A stretch of DNA of 54,299 nt, from positions 1-54,299 of the forward strand of contig NZ_LQWY01000004.1 of NCBI RefSeq assembly GCF_001643235.1. The letters run 5' to 3'. This stretch comes from Domibacillus aminovorans. GTDB lineage: Bacteria; Bacillota; Bacilli; Bacillales; Domibacillaceae. Numbering within the stretch: position 1 is the stretch's first letter; the number at the start of each line of letters is the position of its first letter. Shown here piece after piece: positions 10,289 to 18,499 of this stretch. The notes below the pieces were generated by a model, which was not told where the DNA came from, made no database searches, and was given only the letters and a program-made list of their open reading frames with translations. Position numbers and translations under genes: made by a program.

Positions 10289-10945
10289 TTGTTTAAAGTG
10301 CTAAAAGAAGACATTGATATCATATTTGAACAGGATCCTGCCGCACGAAGCTATTTGGAAGTTATTTTAACGTATTCCGGTCTGCACGCAATATGGTCTC
10401 ATCGTCTTGCGCATGGTTTTTATAAGCGTAAATTTTATTTTATTGCCCGGGTTATTTCACAAATTAGCCGCTTTTTTACAGGTATTGAAATTCATCCGGG
10501 TGCCCGTATTGGGCGTCGGCTATTTATTGATCACGGCATGGGTGTTGTCATCGGTGAAACTTGTGAAATCGGGGATAACGTGACACTCTATCAGGGCGTG
10601 ACGCTCGGCGGAACTGGAAAAGAAAAAGGAAAACGTCATCCAACGGTGAAGGATGGTGCCTTAATTGCCACAGGTGCAAAGGTGCTTGGTTCGATTACCG
10701 TTGGAGAAGATGCGAGAATTGGTGCTGGTTCTGTTGTCCTGAAAGATGTGCCACCAAATTCCACGGTTGTTGGTATTCCAGGCCGAATTGTTGTTCAAAA
10801 TGGCCGGAAAGTCGAAAAGGATTTAAATCACCGCAATCTGCCGGATCCAGTGGCGGACCGTCTGAACAGCATGGAACAGGAAATTGCCCGCTTGAAAAAG
10901 GAATTGGATGAAACGAAGAAAGGGGATTACGAGCGATGCCCGTAA
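10289..10945 (+). CDS. cysE: Serine O-acetyltransferase
   Basis: CysE makes O-acetylserine from serine and acetyl-CoA, the committed step of cysteine synthesis. The 218-residue protein has the N-terminal helical region ([19 protein letters not shown]) and left-handed beta-helix hexapeptide repeats with the catalytic [11 protein letters not shown] segment. TTG 10289 is chosen since GGAGGG lies 7 bases upstream and matches family starts; an in-frame ATG at 10253 lies next to the T-box terminator without a ribosome-binding site. It overlaps cysS by 10 bases and shares its T-box control. Confidence 0.95.
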   Translation: MFKVLKEDIDIIFEQDPAARSYLEVILTYSGLHAIWSHRLAHGFYKRKFYFIARVISQISRFFTGIEIHPGARIGRRLFIDHGMGVVIGETCEIGDNVTLYQGVTLGGTGKEKGKRHPTVKDGALIATGAKVLGSITVGEDARIGAGSVVLKDVPPNSTVVGIPGRIVVQNGRKVEKDLNHRNLPDPVADRLNSMEQEIARLKKELDETKKGDYERCP

Positions 10946-12333
10946 TGATGTATAACACGCTTACACGGAAAAAAGAAGAATTTATCCCGATTGATGAGGG
11001 TAAAGTGAAAATGTATGTATGTGGCCCGACCGTATACAATTATATTCATATCGGTAACGCCCGCCCAGCCATCGTATTTGATACAGTACGCCGCCACCTG
11101 CAATATCGCGGATATGCTGTGACCTACGTCTCTAACTTTACAGATGTGGATGACAAATTAATTCGTGCTGCTAATGAATTAGGTGAAGAGGTGCCGGTTA
11201 TTGCAGAGCGTTTTATCAAAGCATACTTTGAAGATACACAAGCACTCGGATGCCAAAAAGCAGATGTTCATCCGCGTGTGACTGAAAATATTGAATTAAT
11301 TGTTGAATTTATCGAACAGCTCGTTGAAAAAGGATTCGCTTATGAATCAGGCGGCGATGTATATTATCGTACACGCCGATTTGATGGCTATGGAAAGCTG
11401 TCTCATCAGTCGATTGATGAGTTAAAAATCGGTGCCCGGATTGGTGCTGGTGAAAAGAAAGATGATGCGCTTGATTTTGTTTTATGGAAAACAGCGAAAG
11501 AAGGTGAGGTTTCATGGGAAAGTCCGTGGGGAGCGGGACGGCCAGGCTGGCATATTGAATGCTCGGCAATGGCACGCAAATACCTAGGAGATTCGATCGA
11601 TATTCACGCTGGAGGACAGGATTTAGCTTTTCCACATCACGAAAATGAAATTGCTCAGTCAGAAGCACTGACTGGCAAACCATTTGCCCGCTACTGGCTT
11701 CATAACGGCTATATCAATATAGATAATGAAAAAATGTCGAAATCACTTGGTAATTTCGTACTCGTTCATGACATTATTAAAGAAATCGACCCGGAAGTAC
11801 TACGCTTTTTCATGTTGTCGGTTCATTATCGCAATCCGATCAACTACAATAAAGAATTACTTGACAGTGCTCACGCTTCACTTGAACGTATAAAAACCGC
11901 GTATGAAAATGTAAAGCATCGTAAGCAGTCCAGCACCAATTTGGCAGAAAACAACGATCAATGGCTTGAAAAAATCAATGCCCATCATGCCCGCTTCCTC
12001 GCTGAAATGGATGACGACTTTAATACGGCGAACGCCATCTCCGTTTTATTCGACTTGTCGAAAGACGCGAATGTGTACTTGCTTGAACCACACACATCTA
12101 CAGCAGTCATCGATTCATTTTTGTCTAAATATGATGATATGCTCTTCGTGCTCGGACTTTCGATTCAAAGCGAGCAACTGCTCGATGAAGAGATTGAAGA
12201 CTTGATTGAACAGCGCACTCAGGCGCGTAAAGATCGTGATTTTGCCCGCGCCGATGAAATACGTGACCAGCTAAAAGAGTTAAATATTATTTTGGAAGAC
12301 ACAGCGCAGGGTATCCGTTGGAGACGCGGATGA
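10936..12333 (+). CDS. cysS: Cysteinyl-tRNA synthetase
   Basis: CysS charges tRNA-Cys. The 465 residues show the zinc Cys in [10 protein letters not shown] (C29), the HIGH motif YIHIGNARP at 36-44, a second zinc cluster around GWHIECSAM and PHHENE, and KMSKS (EKMSKSLGN). It overlaps the end of cysE, so both are made from the T-box-controlled mRNA and respond to the charging level of the very tRNA that CysS acylates. Its stop overlaps the next start (ATGA). Confidence 0.97.
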   Translation: MPVMMYNTLTRKKEEFIPIDEGKVKMYVCGPTVYNYIHIGNARPAIVFDTVRRHLQYRGYAVTYVSNFTDVDDKLIRAANELGEEVPVIAERFIKAYFEDTQALGCQKADVHPRVTENIELIVEFIEQLVEKGFAYESGGDVYYRTRRFDGYGKLSHQSIDELKIGARIGAGEKKDDALDFVLWKTAKEGEVSWESPWGAGRPGWHIECSAMARKYLGDSIDIHAGGQDLAFPHHENEIAQSEALTGKPFARYWLHNGYINIDNEKMSKSLGNFVLVHDIIKEIDPEVLRFFMLSVHYRNPINYNKELLDSAHASLERIKTAYENVKHRKQSSTNLAENNDQWLEKINAHHARFLAEMDDDFNTANAISVLFDLSKDANVYLLEPHTSTAVIDSFLSKYDDMLFVLGLSIQSEQLLDEEIEDLIEQRTQARKDRDFARADEIRDQLKELNIILEDTAQGIRWRRG

Positions 12334-12758
12334 TGAAACAGTTGATGGAACCATTAAAAGAGGCGCAGCAGCTGAACGGATTGGCGCTTGCATATATGGG
12401 TGATGCGGTGTATGAAGTATATATACGGAAATTTCTGCTGGAGTCGGGCCGTGTGAAGCCAAATGATCTTCACCGTGCCTCCACGCGTTATGTCTCTGCC
12501 AAAGCGCAATCGGCACAGCTTCATCGTTTACGTGAAAGCAATTTTTTAACAGAAGCAGAAGTAACTGTTGCGAAACGAGGCCGGAATGCAAAGTCTGGTC
12601 ACGTACCGAAAAATACAGATGTACAGACGTACAATCATAGCACTGCGTTTGAAGCGCTGATCGGATTTTTATTTTTAACCGGTCAGCTCGAGCGAATGGA
12701 AGAAGTAATTTACAACATTTTAAACGACAGCGATGAAAAAGGGAGTGCGAATGCATGA
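12330..12758 (+). CDS. mrnC: Mini-ribonuclease III
   Basis: Mini-III is an RNase III catalytic domain without the dsRNA-binding domain; in Bacillus it matures 23S rRNA. The 142-residue protein has the catalytic segment [16 protein letters not shown] (D25) and the second acidic motif [11 protein letters not shown]. The ATG at 12330 overlaps the cysS stop; an adjacent ATG at 12333 and a TTG at 12318 are alternatives, since no strong ribosome-binding site separates them. It overlaps rlmB by 4 bases, grouping two rRNA-acting enzymes. Confidence 0.94.
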   Translation: MMKQLMEPLKEAQQLNGLALAYMGDAVYEVYIRKFLLESGRVKPNDLHRASTRYVSAKAQSAQLHRLRESNFLTEAEVTVAKRGRNAKSGHVPKNTDVQTYNHSTAFEALIGFLFLTGQLERMEEVIYNILNDSDEKGSANA

Positions 12759-13504
12759 CGCAGGAACAAGAATGGATCGCCGGCCGAAACCCTGTACTCG
12801 AAGCATTACGGTCTGGACGTGATATTAATAAGTTATGGGTGCAAGAAGGATCTCAAAAAGGCTCGATTCAGCAAATTTTAAACAAAGCAAAAGAAGCGGG
12901 TATCCCGGTTCAGCTTGTGCCAAAAAGAAAAATTGAACAAGTTGTGCCGGAAAATCATCAAGGTGTAGCAGCTTCTGTTGCAGCATATCAATATGCAGAA
13001 ATTGACGATTTGTTTGCAAAAGCAAAAGAAAGCGATGAACCACCTTTTTTTCTGTTGCTTGATGAACTAGAAGACCCGCATAATCTCGGCTCGATTATGA
13101 GAACAGCTGATGCAGTCGGTGTACACGGTATTATTATTCCAAAACGCCGGTCGGTCGGCTTAACTGCGACAGCGGCGAAAGCATCAACCGGTGCGATTGA
13201 GTATATTCCGGTTGTCCGCGTGACGAACTTGGTCCGAACGATGGAAGAGCTGAAAGAGCGGGGAATATGGATTGCGGGAACGGATGCATCTGGTGCGGAA
13301 GATTACCGACGGTTTGATGGCACGATGCCGCTCTGTCTCGTCATCGGCAGTGAAGGGCGTGGTGTGAGCCGTCTCGTAAAAGAGAATTGCGATTTTTTAA
13401 TTCAACTGCCGATGAGCGGACATGTTACATCGCTGAATGCGTCTGTTGCCGCTTCTCTCCTCATGTATGAAGTGTACCGGAAGCGTCATCCACTGGGACA
13501 ATAA
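12755..13504 (+). CDS. rlmB: RlmB-type 23S rRNA 2'-O-methyltransferase (SPOUT family)
   Basis: TrmH/RlmB proteins methylate a guanosine ribose in 23S rRNA. The 249 residues have the small N-terminal L30e-like substrate-binding domain and the SPOUT knot motifs [25 protein letters not shown] and [13 protein letters not shown]. The start overlaps the mrnC stop (ATGA), implying coupled translation. Exact methylation site is inferred from the family; other SpoU proteins of the same fold exist. Confidence 0.93.
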   Translation: MTQEQEWIAGRNPVLEALRSGRDINKLWVQEGSQKGSIQQILNKAKEAGIPVQLVPKRKIEQVVPENHQGVAASVAAYQYAEIDDLFAKAKESDEPPFFLLLDELEDPHNLGSIMRTADAVGVHGIIIPKRRSVGLTATAAKASTGAIEYIPVVRVTNLVRTMEELKERGIWIAGTDASGAEDYRRFDGTMPLCLVIGSEGRGVSRLVKENCDFLIQLPMSGHVTSLNASVAASLLMYEVYRKRHPLGQ

Positions 13505-13506
13505 CG

Positions 13507-14025
13507 ATGGACATTTTACTCGTAGACGGGTATAACATGATCGGTGCTTGGCCGGAACTACGCCAGTTAAAAGAGACGGATTTTGCCGGTGCCCGCGATC
13601 GCCTTATTGAATTGATGGCGGAATATCAAGGTGTACACGGCTGCCGTGTTATCGTTGTCTTCGATGCTCATTTTGTCAAAGGGACAGAAAAAAAGTACCG
13701 CGATTCAAAAGTGGAAGTCATTTTCACACGGGAAAATGAAACTGCAGATGAACGAATTGAAAAGTTGGCGATTGAGCTTAATAATATTCGTGATCAAGTG
13801 AGTGTTGCAACGTCCGACTACACAGAGCAGTGGGCTGTATTCGGACAGGGCGCGCTCCGCATATCGGCACGCGAACTTTTAACAGAGCTGAACATGATGC
13901 AAAAGTCGATTGGGAAAAAGCTGGATAAGATCAGCTATTACAAACCGCAGGTGCGAATACCGCTCAGCAAAGAGCAGACAGAAATTTTTGAGAAGTGGCG
14001 CCGCGGCGGCAAAATGAATGATTGA
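13507..14025 (+). CDS. rae1: Rae1 (YacP), ribosome-associated NYN-domain endoribonuclease
   Basis: Rae1 enters the ribosomal A site and cleaves certain mRNAs in B. subtilis. The 172-residue protein shows the PIN/NYN acidic motifs ILLVDGYNMIGAW at the N terminus, VVFDAH, and SVATSDYTEQ, all intact. It starts 2 bases after rlmB, so it is co-translated with the rRNA enzymes. The sigH promoter -35 box overlaps its stop codon. Confidence 0.94.
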   Translation: MDILLVDGYNMIGAWPELRQLKETDFAGARDRLIELMAEYQGVHGCRVIVVFDAHFVKGTEKKYRDSKVEVIFTRENETADERIEKLAIELNNIRDQVSVATSDYTEQWAVFGQGALRISARELLTELNMMQKSIGKKLDKISYYKPQVRIPLSKEQTEIFEKWRRGGKMND

Positions 14026-14051
14026 CGTATAAAAAAAACGTACTGTATAAT
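14022..14051 (+). promoter_or_regulatory. SigA-type promoter of sigH
   Basis: TTGACG, overlapping the rae1 stop codon, and TATAAT are 18 bases apart, 41 bases before the sigH start. In B. subtilis the corresponding promoter is repressed by AbrB; an AbrB site cannot be recognised by eye here. Confidence 0.8.
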
Positions 14052-14092
14052 ACTTCTAACTATGCTTTGCAAGCGGAGGGGGATGTGTAAGC

Positions 14093-14737
14093 TTGAACCG
14101 TTCGATAAGTATAAGTATGACGATGGATTCGCTGAACGATGAGCAGTTAGTAGAACTTGTACACAACGGCAACAGCGATGCCCTCGATTATTTAATTCAT
14201 AAGTATCGCAACTTTGTTAGAGCAAAAGCGCGCTCTTATTTTTTAATTGGTGCGGATAAAGAAGATATTGTGCAAGAAGGCATGATTGGTTTGTATAAAG
14301 CGGTCCGAGATTACAAAGGGGACAAGCTTAGTACATTCAAAGCGTTCGCAGAATTATGTATCACCCGCCAGATTATTACAGCCATTAAAACTGCTACGCG
14401 ACAAAAACACATTCCGCTCAATTCTTATATTTCGCTCGATAAGCCTATTTACGATGAAGAGTCAGACCGTACGTTAATGGACGTGCTAACAGGGGTTAAG
14501 GTAACAGATCCGGAAGAATTAATGATTAATCGCGAACAATTTACCAGTATTGAAGGAAAAGTGAATGAATTGTTAAGTGATCTCGAACGGCAAGTGCTTG
14601 CTTTGTATTTGGATGGCCGTTCGTATCAGGAAATAGCAGAAGAATTAAATCGACACGTGAAATCGATTGATAACGCATTACAGCGCGTCAAACGGAAATT
14701 AGAGCGGTATCTTGAGTTTAAAGAGATGACCAATTAA
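14093..14737 (+). CDS. sigH: RNA polymerase sigma factor SigH
   Basis: SigH directs early sporulation and transition-state genes. The 214 residues contain region 2 (KYRNFVRAKARSYFLIGAD, EDIVQEGMIGLYKA) and region 4 with the helix-turn-helix SYQEIAEELNRHVKSIDNAL. The TTG start follows GGAGGGGGA by 9 bases. The first ~15 residues diverge from B. subtilis while the rest is very similar. It has its own promoter and is followed by rpmG, secE and nusG as in relatives. Confidence 0.96.
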   Translation: MNRSISISMTMDSLNDEQLVELVHNGNSDALDYLIHKYRNFVRAKARSYFLIGADKEDIVQEGMIGLYKAVRDYKGDKLSTFKAFAELCITRQIITAIKTATRQKHIPLNSYISLDKPIYDEESDRTLMDVLTGVKVTDPEELMINREQFTSIEGKVNELLSDLERQVLALYLDGRSYQEIAEELNRHVKSIDNALQRVKRKLERYLEFKEMTN

Positions 14738-14803
14738 TGAAAACTTGACGAAATATAGCTTTTAATGATACGTTTTAAGAATTGAAATGGTAAGGTGATT
14801 AAA

Positions 14804-14947
14804 ATGGCGGAAAAAGTGCCGCTTGAATGTAAAGACTGCGGATCACGAAACTATTCGACGACTGTTACCAACGTTGCCGAACGCCTAGAAATAAAAAAAT
14901 TTTGCGGTGTCTGCAAAAAGCATACTGTTCATAAACAGACGAAGTGA
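14804..14947 (+). CDS. rpmG: 50S ribosomal protein L33, zinc-binding form
   Basis: A 47-residue basic protein with two CxxC pairs (CKDC and CGVC), the zinc-binding type of L33, preceded by AAGGTGA. L33 sits near the ribosomal E site. Its position between sigH and secE is the conserved one for this paralogue (rpmGB). A possible -35-like TTGACG at 14745-14750 lacks a convincing -10. Confidence 0.95.
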   Translation: MAEKVPLECKDCGSRNYSTTVTNVAERLEIKKFCGVCKKHTVHKQTK

Positions 14948-14981
14948 CACCGGCGTATTTCATTTTGGAGGTTTTCAGTAC

Positions 14982-15158
14982 ATGTCACGCATTACACAAT
15001 TTTTCCGTAACGTGCGCTCTGAAATGAGCAAGGTCAGCTGGCCGAAAAAGAAAGAATTAATGACGTATACAATTACGGTTATTGCAACCGTTGTGTTTTT
15101 TGCCCTCTTTTTTGCTGTGGTCGATCTAGGTATTTCATGGGTCATTCGGCTAATTTGA
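14982..15158 (+). CDS. secE: SecE, preprotein translocase subunit
   Basis: SecE stabilises SecY in the SecYEG channel. The 58-residue protein has the conserved cytoplasmic amphipathic segment (FFRNVRSEMSKVSWPKKKEL) and a single membrane helix, the typical short Gram-positive form. ATG 14982 follows TTGGAGG by about 9 bases; an earlier in-frame start at 14907 would overlap rpmG and is not supported. Confidence 0.96.
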   Translation: MSRITQFFRNVRSEMSKVSWPKKKELMTYTITVIATVVFFALFFAVVDLGISWVIRLI

Positions 15159-15186
15159 TAACACGATCAGCTTTCTGGAAAATTAG

Positions 15187-15217
15187 TTGAATACACATTG
15201 TTTTTCCGTGCTATAAT
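15187..15217 (+). promoter_or_regulatory. Extended -10 promoter upstream of nusG
   Basis: TGCTATAAT at 15209-15217 is an extended -10 box. TTGAAT at 15187-15192 is a possible -35 at a long 19-base spacing. Transcription would begin near 15224, only about 13 bases before the terminator hairpin at 15237. Confidence 0.7.
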
Positions 15218-15236
15218 GGAATCACATAAAGAAACA

Positions 15237-15261
15237 AAAAAACCCGTTCAACGGGTTTTTT
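15237..15261 (+). terminator. Terminator between secE and nusG, lying downstream of the nusG promoter
   Basis: An 11-bp stem (AAAAAACCCGT / ACGGGTTTTTT) with a 3-base loop has its U-tract built into the 3' arm. It can end secE transcripts, but since the extended -10 promoter lies before it, it can also act as an attenuator of nusG. Confidence 0.85.
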
Positions 15262-15306
15262 CATTTGGTTTAAATGAAAAGGAGGGAAGGACAAAAGTCC
15301 CTTTCT

Positions 15307-15843
15307 ATGGAAAAAAATTGGTATGTCGTGCACACGTATTCCGGGTATGAGAATAAAGTAAAAGCAAATCTTGAAAAACGTGTTGAATCTATGGGTATGC
15401 AAGATAAAATCTTCCGTGTGATCGTCCCGGAGGAAGAGCAAACTGATATTAAAAACGGCAAAACGAAAGTGACGAAGCGAAAGGTATTCCCTGGCTATGT
15501 ACTCGTTGAAATCGTGATGACGGATGATTCATGGTATGTTGTGCGGAACACGCCTGGAGTAACGGGGTTTGTCGGATCATCAGGCCACGGTTCTAAGCCA
15601 ACAGCTCTTCTGCCGGATGAAGTAACATCGATACTGAAACAAATGGGTATGGATGAACGCCGCCGCGATGCTGAATTTGAAATTGGTGAAACAGTTGTTG
15701 TAAAAGAAGGTCCATTTGCTGATTTTGAAGGAACAGTCGAAGAGATCGACCAGGATAAAGGAAAGTTAAAAGTACATGTTAATATGTTTGGCCGTGAAAC
15801 ACCGGTTGAACTTGATTTTGATCAAGTAAACAAATTAACCTAA
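15307..15843 (+). CDS. nusG: NusG, transcription elongation and termination factor
   Basis: NusG binds RNA polymerase; in B. subtilis it promotes pausing and intrinsic termination. The 178 residues have the NGN domain (WYVVHTYSGYENKVK, FPGYVLVEI, RNTPGVTGFVG) and a C-terminal KOW domain (GPFADFEGTVEEID). ATG 15307 gives the family start MEKNWYVVH. The nearest strong ribosome-binding sequence, GGAGGG at 15281-15286, is 20 bases away, with a small hairpin GGAC-AAAA-GTCC (15289-15300) between them, an unusual arrangement. The in-frame ATG at 15274 lacks an upstream site. Confidence 0.95.
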   Translation: MEKNWYVVHTYSGYENKVKANLEKRVESMGMQDKIFRVIVPEEEQTDIKNGKTKVTKRKVFPGYVLVEIVMTDDSWYVVRNTPGVTGFVGSSGHGSKPTALLPDEVTSILKQMGMDERRRDAEFEIGETVVVKEGPFADFEGTVEEIDQDKGKLKVHVNMFGRETPVELDFDQVNKLT

Positions 15844-15852
15844 AAAAACGGC

Positions 15853-15881
15853 TTGAAATCTTGCGCGAAAAGTGATACTAT
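15853..15881 (+). promoter_or_regulatory. Promoter of the rplK-rplA operon
   Basis: TTGAAA and TACTAT are 17 bases apart, with TG one base before the -10 box. The start would be near 15888, giving a ~120-base leader with three hairpins (CAGTAC/GTACTG near 15891-15907, the palindrome at 15929-15948, and the L1 site). Confidence 0.75.
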
Positions 15882-15954
15882 TTCTTAGGTCAGTACGTCT
15901 AGTACTGTTAAGACTCATTTTATAATCATCTTTATTTAAATAAAGATAGACAGA

Positions 15955-15982
15955 GTGGGAGGGGCAAAGCCCCATGTACCAC
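15955..15982 (+). promoter_or_regulatory. Putative ribosomal protein L1 binding site in the rplK leader
   Basis: GTGG (15955-15958) pairs with CCAC (15979-15982), and an inner stem GGGGC/GCCCC (15961-15965, 15969-15973) closes on AAA. The flanking asymmetric loop GGA / ATGTA resembles the L1 site of 23S rRNA (GGUGGGAG ... AUACCACC). L1 autogenous repression of the L11-L1 mRNA is well established in bacteria; this assignment is by eye. Confidence 0.75.
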
Positions 15983-16008
15983 ATCACGGACTTAAGGAGG
16001 TGTGTCTC

Positions 16009-16434
16009 GTGGCTAAAAAAGTTATTAAAGTTGTAAAACTGCAAATTCCTGCAGGTAAAGCAAACCCTGCGCCGCCGGTCGGTCCGGCACTCGGTCAAGC
16101 TGGTGTTAACATTATGGGATTCTGTAAGGAATTCAATGCGCGCACAGCAGATCAAGCAGGATTGATCATTCCGGTTGAAATTTCGGTTTTTGAAGACCGT
16201 TCATTTACATTCATCACAAAAACTCCGCCTGCAGCTGTTCTGCTTAAAAAAGCAGCCGGCATTGAATCAGGATCTGGAGAACCGAACCGCAATAAAGTTG
16301 CAACGGTTAAACGTGATAAAGTGCGTGAAATTGCTGAAACAAAAATGCCTGACTTAAACGCTGCTAATGTTGAATCAGCTATGCGTATGGTTGAAGGTAC
16401 TGCCCGCAGTATGGGTATTGTGATTGAAGATTAA
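16009..16434 (+). CDS. rplK: 50S ribosomal protein L11
   Basis: L11 forms the GTPase-associated centre with L10 and L12 and is needed for the stringent response. The 141 residues match the family length, with the N-terminal proline-rich thiopeptide-binding loop ([14 protein letters not shown]) intact. The GTG start is 8 bases after AAGGAGG. It heads the L11-L1 operon behind an L1-binding leader. Confidence 0.97.
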   Translation: MAKKVIKVVKLQIPAGKANPAPPVGPALGQAGVNIMGFCKEFNARTADQAGLIIPVEISVFEDRSFTFITKTPPAAVLLKKAAGIESGSGEPNRNKVATVKRDKVREIAETKMPDLNAANVESAMRMVEGTARSMGIVIED

Positions 16435-16452
16435 TTAGTTGTCTGTTTTTGG

Positions 16453-16496
16453 GGTTGCGATGTGAAGAAGATATCACTTCACACGCAACCTTTATT
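16453..16496 (+). promoter_or_regulatory. rplK-rplA intergenic hairpin, weak terminator or processing site
   Basis: A long stem of about 14 bp (GGTTGCG and TGTGAAG arms, one bulge) is followed by TTTATT. The U-tract is poor, so partial termination or RNase processing between rplK and rplA is more likely than full termination. Confidence 0.55.
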
Positions 16497-16497
16497 C

Positions 16498-16523
16498 GTG
16501 GGAGGTAAATCCGTTAAAACCAC
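16498..16523 (+). promoter_or_regulatory. Possible second L1-binding site before rplA
   Basis: GTGGGAG (16498-16504) and CCAC (16520-16523) recur with a short inner pairing, and the right side GTTAAAACCAC resembles the 23S rRNA L1-site strand GAAAUACCAC. It lies just before the rplA ribosome-binding site. The inner stem is weak, so this is tentative. Confidence 0.35.
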
Positions 16524-16541
16524 ATAAGGAGGAAATAAAAC

Positions 16542-17246
16542 ATGACTAAACATGGTAAGAAATTCCAAGAGGCGGCAAAACTTGTTGACCGCACAAAACA
16601 ATATTCAGTAGAAGAAGCAATTGAACTTGTAAAGAAAACAAGTACAGTTAAATTTGACGCAACAGTTGAGGCTGCATTCCGTCTAGGTATTGACCCGAAA
16701 AAAGCAGATCAGCAAATTCGTGGTGCGCTCGTTCTTCCAAACGGAACAGGTAAAACACAACGCGTTCTCGTATTCGCCAAAGGCGAAAAAGTGAAAGAAG
16801 CAGAAGCAGCTGGTGCAGACTATGTTGGTGACAGTGAGTATATTACAAAAATTCAACAAGGCTGGTTTGAATTTGATGTTATCGTTGCAACACCTGACAT
16901 GATGGGTGAGGTTGGTAAACTTGGTCGTGTGCTTGGGCCAAAAGGTTTAATGCCAAATCCGAAAACAGGTACGGTTACATTTGATCTTGAAAAAGCACTT
17001 CAAGAAATCAAAGCTGGTAAAGTTGAGTATCGAGCTGATAAAGCTGGTAACATTCACGTTCCAGTTGGCAAAGTTTCTTTTGACAATGAAAAATTAGTTG
17101 AAAACTTCGCAGCCATTTTTGACACAATGCTGAAAGTTAAACCTTCAGCAGCAAAAGGTGTCTACATGAAGAACGTATCTGTTACATCAACAATGGGCCC
17201 TGGCGTAAAAATAGATCCATCATTAGTTGCTCAAACAAAAAACTAA
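16542..17246 (+). CDS. rplA: 50S ribosomal protein L1
   Basis: L1 forms the mobile stalk that moves deacylated tRNA out of the E site and represses its own operon. The 234-residue length and segments such as [20 protein letters not shown] and [14 protein letters not shown] are typical. ATG follows AAGGAGG by 9 bases. A 107-base gap with a hairpin separates it from rplK. Confidence 0.97.
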   Translation: MTKHGKKFQEAAKLVDRTKQYSVEEAIELVKKTSTVKFDATVEAAFRLGIDPKKADQQIRGALVLPNGTGKTQRVLVFAKGEKVKEAEAAGADYVGDSEYITKIQQGWFEFDVIVATPDMMGEVGKLGRVLGPKGLMPNPKTGTVTFDLEKALQEIKAGKVEYRADKAGNIHVPVGKVSFDNEKLVENFAAIFDTMLKVKPSAAKGVYMKNVSVTSTMGPGVKIDPSLVAQTKN

Positions 17247-17247
17247 G

Positions 17248-17276
17248 TTGACAACGATCAATTTATCTGGTAAAGT
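17248..17276 (+). promoter_or_regulatory. Promoter of the rplJ-rplL operon
   Basis: TTGACA and TAAAGT are 17 bases apart, with TG one base before the -10 box. It lies immediately after the rplA stop codon and drives the L10 leader. Confidence 0.8.
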
Positions 17277-17282
17277 GAATTT

Positions 17283-17426
17283 TGTTGTGAATATATATGT
17301 ACATTTGTACCGTAGACAGCAGGGGCACATTGCTTAAATATCCTGCCGAGGACATGCGAAATAGATAGTGTGACAATTATGTCCGCTTTTCGTGCCTCCA
17401 TGTCTTCCGGGACATGGAGGTTTTTT
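17283..17426 (+). ncRNA. L10 leader, autogenous attenuator of rplJL
   Basis: The conserved segment GTAGACAGCAGGGGCAC...CCTGCCGAGG is the L10-binding kink-turn region. The terminator CCTCCATGTC / GACATGGAGG (17395-17404, 17411-17420) is followed by six T. An antiterminator is visible: GAGGACATG (17348-17356) can pair with CATGTCTTC (17399-17407), eight Watson-Crick pairs plus one G-U, disrupting the terminator. Excess L10(L12)4 binding should favour termination. Confidence 0.93.
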
Positions 17427-17494
17427 ACGTTTCCCGTGACGGTATTAAATTATGGACAAAATCGTCCGTACAAATTCTACAGGAGGTGTAGCAG

Positions 17495-17995
17495 ATGAGC
17501 AGCATTATCGAGAAAAAACAAGCGCTTGTCGATGAAATAGCTGAAAAATTTAAAAATAGTCCATCGACAATCATCGTTGACTACCGTGGTCTTTCCGTGG
17601 CCCAAGTTACGGAACTTCGTAAGCAGCTTCGTGATGCAGGCGTTGAGTTCAAAGTTTACAAAAACTCAATGACTCGGCGTGCGGCTGAAGCAGCGAGTAT
17701 TACAGGTCTTGAAGAGTTCCTTACAGGCCCTAACGCTGTCGCATTCGGCAGCGAAGATGTTGTCGCTCCAGCTAAAATTTTGAATGAATTCGCGAAATCA
17801 AACGAAGCACTCGAAATTAAAGCAGGCGTACTTGAAGGCAACTTTGTTTCGGCTGAAGAAGTTAAAGCACTTGCAGAACTTCCTTCACGCGAGGGTCTTC
17901 TTTCCATGGTACTCAGCGTTCTTCAAGCGCCAATCCGCAACTTCGCTCTTGCAGCGAAAGCAGTGGCTGATCAAAAAGAAGAGCAAGGCGCGTAA
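17495..17995 (+). CDS. rplJ: 50S ribosomal protein L10
   Basis: L10 anchors L12 dimers in the ribosomal stalk and represses its own mRNA through the leader. The 166-residue protein has the usual rRNA-binding N terminus ([20 protein letters not shown]) and the C-terminal helix ([16 protein letters not shown]) that binds L12. The ribosome-binding site AGGAGGT lies in the loop of a small CTAC/GTAG hairpin 5 bases upstream of the start. Confidence 0.97.
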   Translation: MSSIIEKKQALVDEIAEKFKNSPSTIIVDYRGLSVAQVTELRKQLRDAGVEFKVYKNSMTRRAAEAASITGLEEFLTGPNAVAFGSEDVVAPAKILNEFAKSNEALEIKAGVLEGNFVSAEEVKALAELPSREGLLSMVLSVLQAPIRNFALAAKAVADQKEEQGA

Positions 17996-18066
17996 TTGTA
18001 AGGCAAGCTGCATAGCAGCATCGTAAATACAACCATATTTAAAACACACTAAGGAGGAAATAAAAA

Positions 18067-18429
18067 ATGTCTAAAGAGCAAATCATTGAAGCAATCAAAG
18101 AAATGTCCGTTCTTGAATTGAACGACCTTGTAAAAGCAATCGAAGAAGAATTTGGCGTAACAGCTGCAGCACCAGTTGCAGCAGCAGGTGCTGTTGGTGG
18201 CGCAGCTGCGGCTGAGCAAACTGAATTCGATCTTATTCTTGCAGCAGCGGGCGACCAAAAAATTAAAGTTATCAAAGCTGTTCGCGAAATCACAGGTCTT
18301 GGCTTGAAAGAAGCGAAAGAACTAGTTGATAACACGCCTAAAGCAATCAAAGAAGGCATTGCGAAAGAAGAAGCTGAAGAACTTAAAGCGAAACTTGAAG
18401 AAGTTGGCGCTTCTGTAGAAGTGAAGTAA
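18067..18429 (+). CDS. rplL: 50S ribosomal protein L7/L12
   Basis: L12 is the multi-copy stalk protein that recruits translational GTPases. The 120 residues include the N-terminal dimerisation helix ([17 protein letters not shown]), an Ala/Gly-rich hinge, and the C-terminal factor-binding domain ([20 protein letters not shown]). AAGGAGG precedes the ATG. An intrinsic terminator follows 22 bases after the stop. Confidence 0.97.
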   Translation: MSKEQIIEAIKEMSVLELNDLVKAIEEEFGVTAAAPVAAAGAVGGAAAAEQTEFDLILAAAGDQKIKVIKAVREITGLGLKEAKELVDNTPKAIKEGIAKEEAEELKAKLEEVGASVEVK

Positions 18430-18450
18430 TTTTTTGATACAATGATACAA

Positions 18451-18480
18451 AAGTCCGCTGGAAGCAGCGGGCTTTTGTTT
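18451..18480 (+). terminator. Terminator after rplL
   Basis: A 10-bp stem (AAGTCCGCTG / CAGCGGGCTT, one G-T pair) with a GAAG loop is followed by TTGTTT. It ends only 20 bases before the next coding start. Confidence 0.8.
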
Positions 18481-18499
18481 ATTGAAGGGAGAAATTTCT

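Noticed and set aside
12280-12756. Antisense reading frame of 158 codons opposite mrnC
   Set aside because: It mirrors the conserved mrnC frame, has no ribosome-binding site and no family resemblance; it is a shadow of the real gene.
14745-14773. Promoter before rpmG (TTGACG with TGATAC or TACGTT)
   Set aside because: The -10 candidates are poor or wrongly spaced; read-through from sigH is sufficient.
14907-14981. Upstream extension of secE
   Set aside because: Overlaps rpmG and would add residues not found in SecE; ATG 14982 has TTGGAGG upstream.
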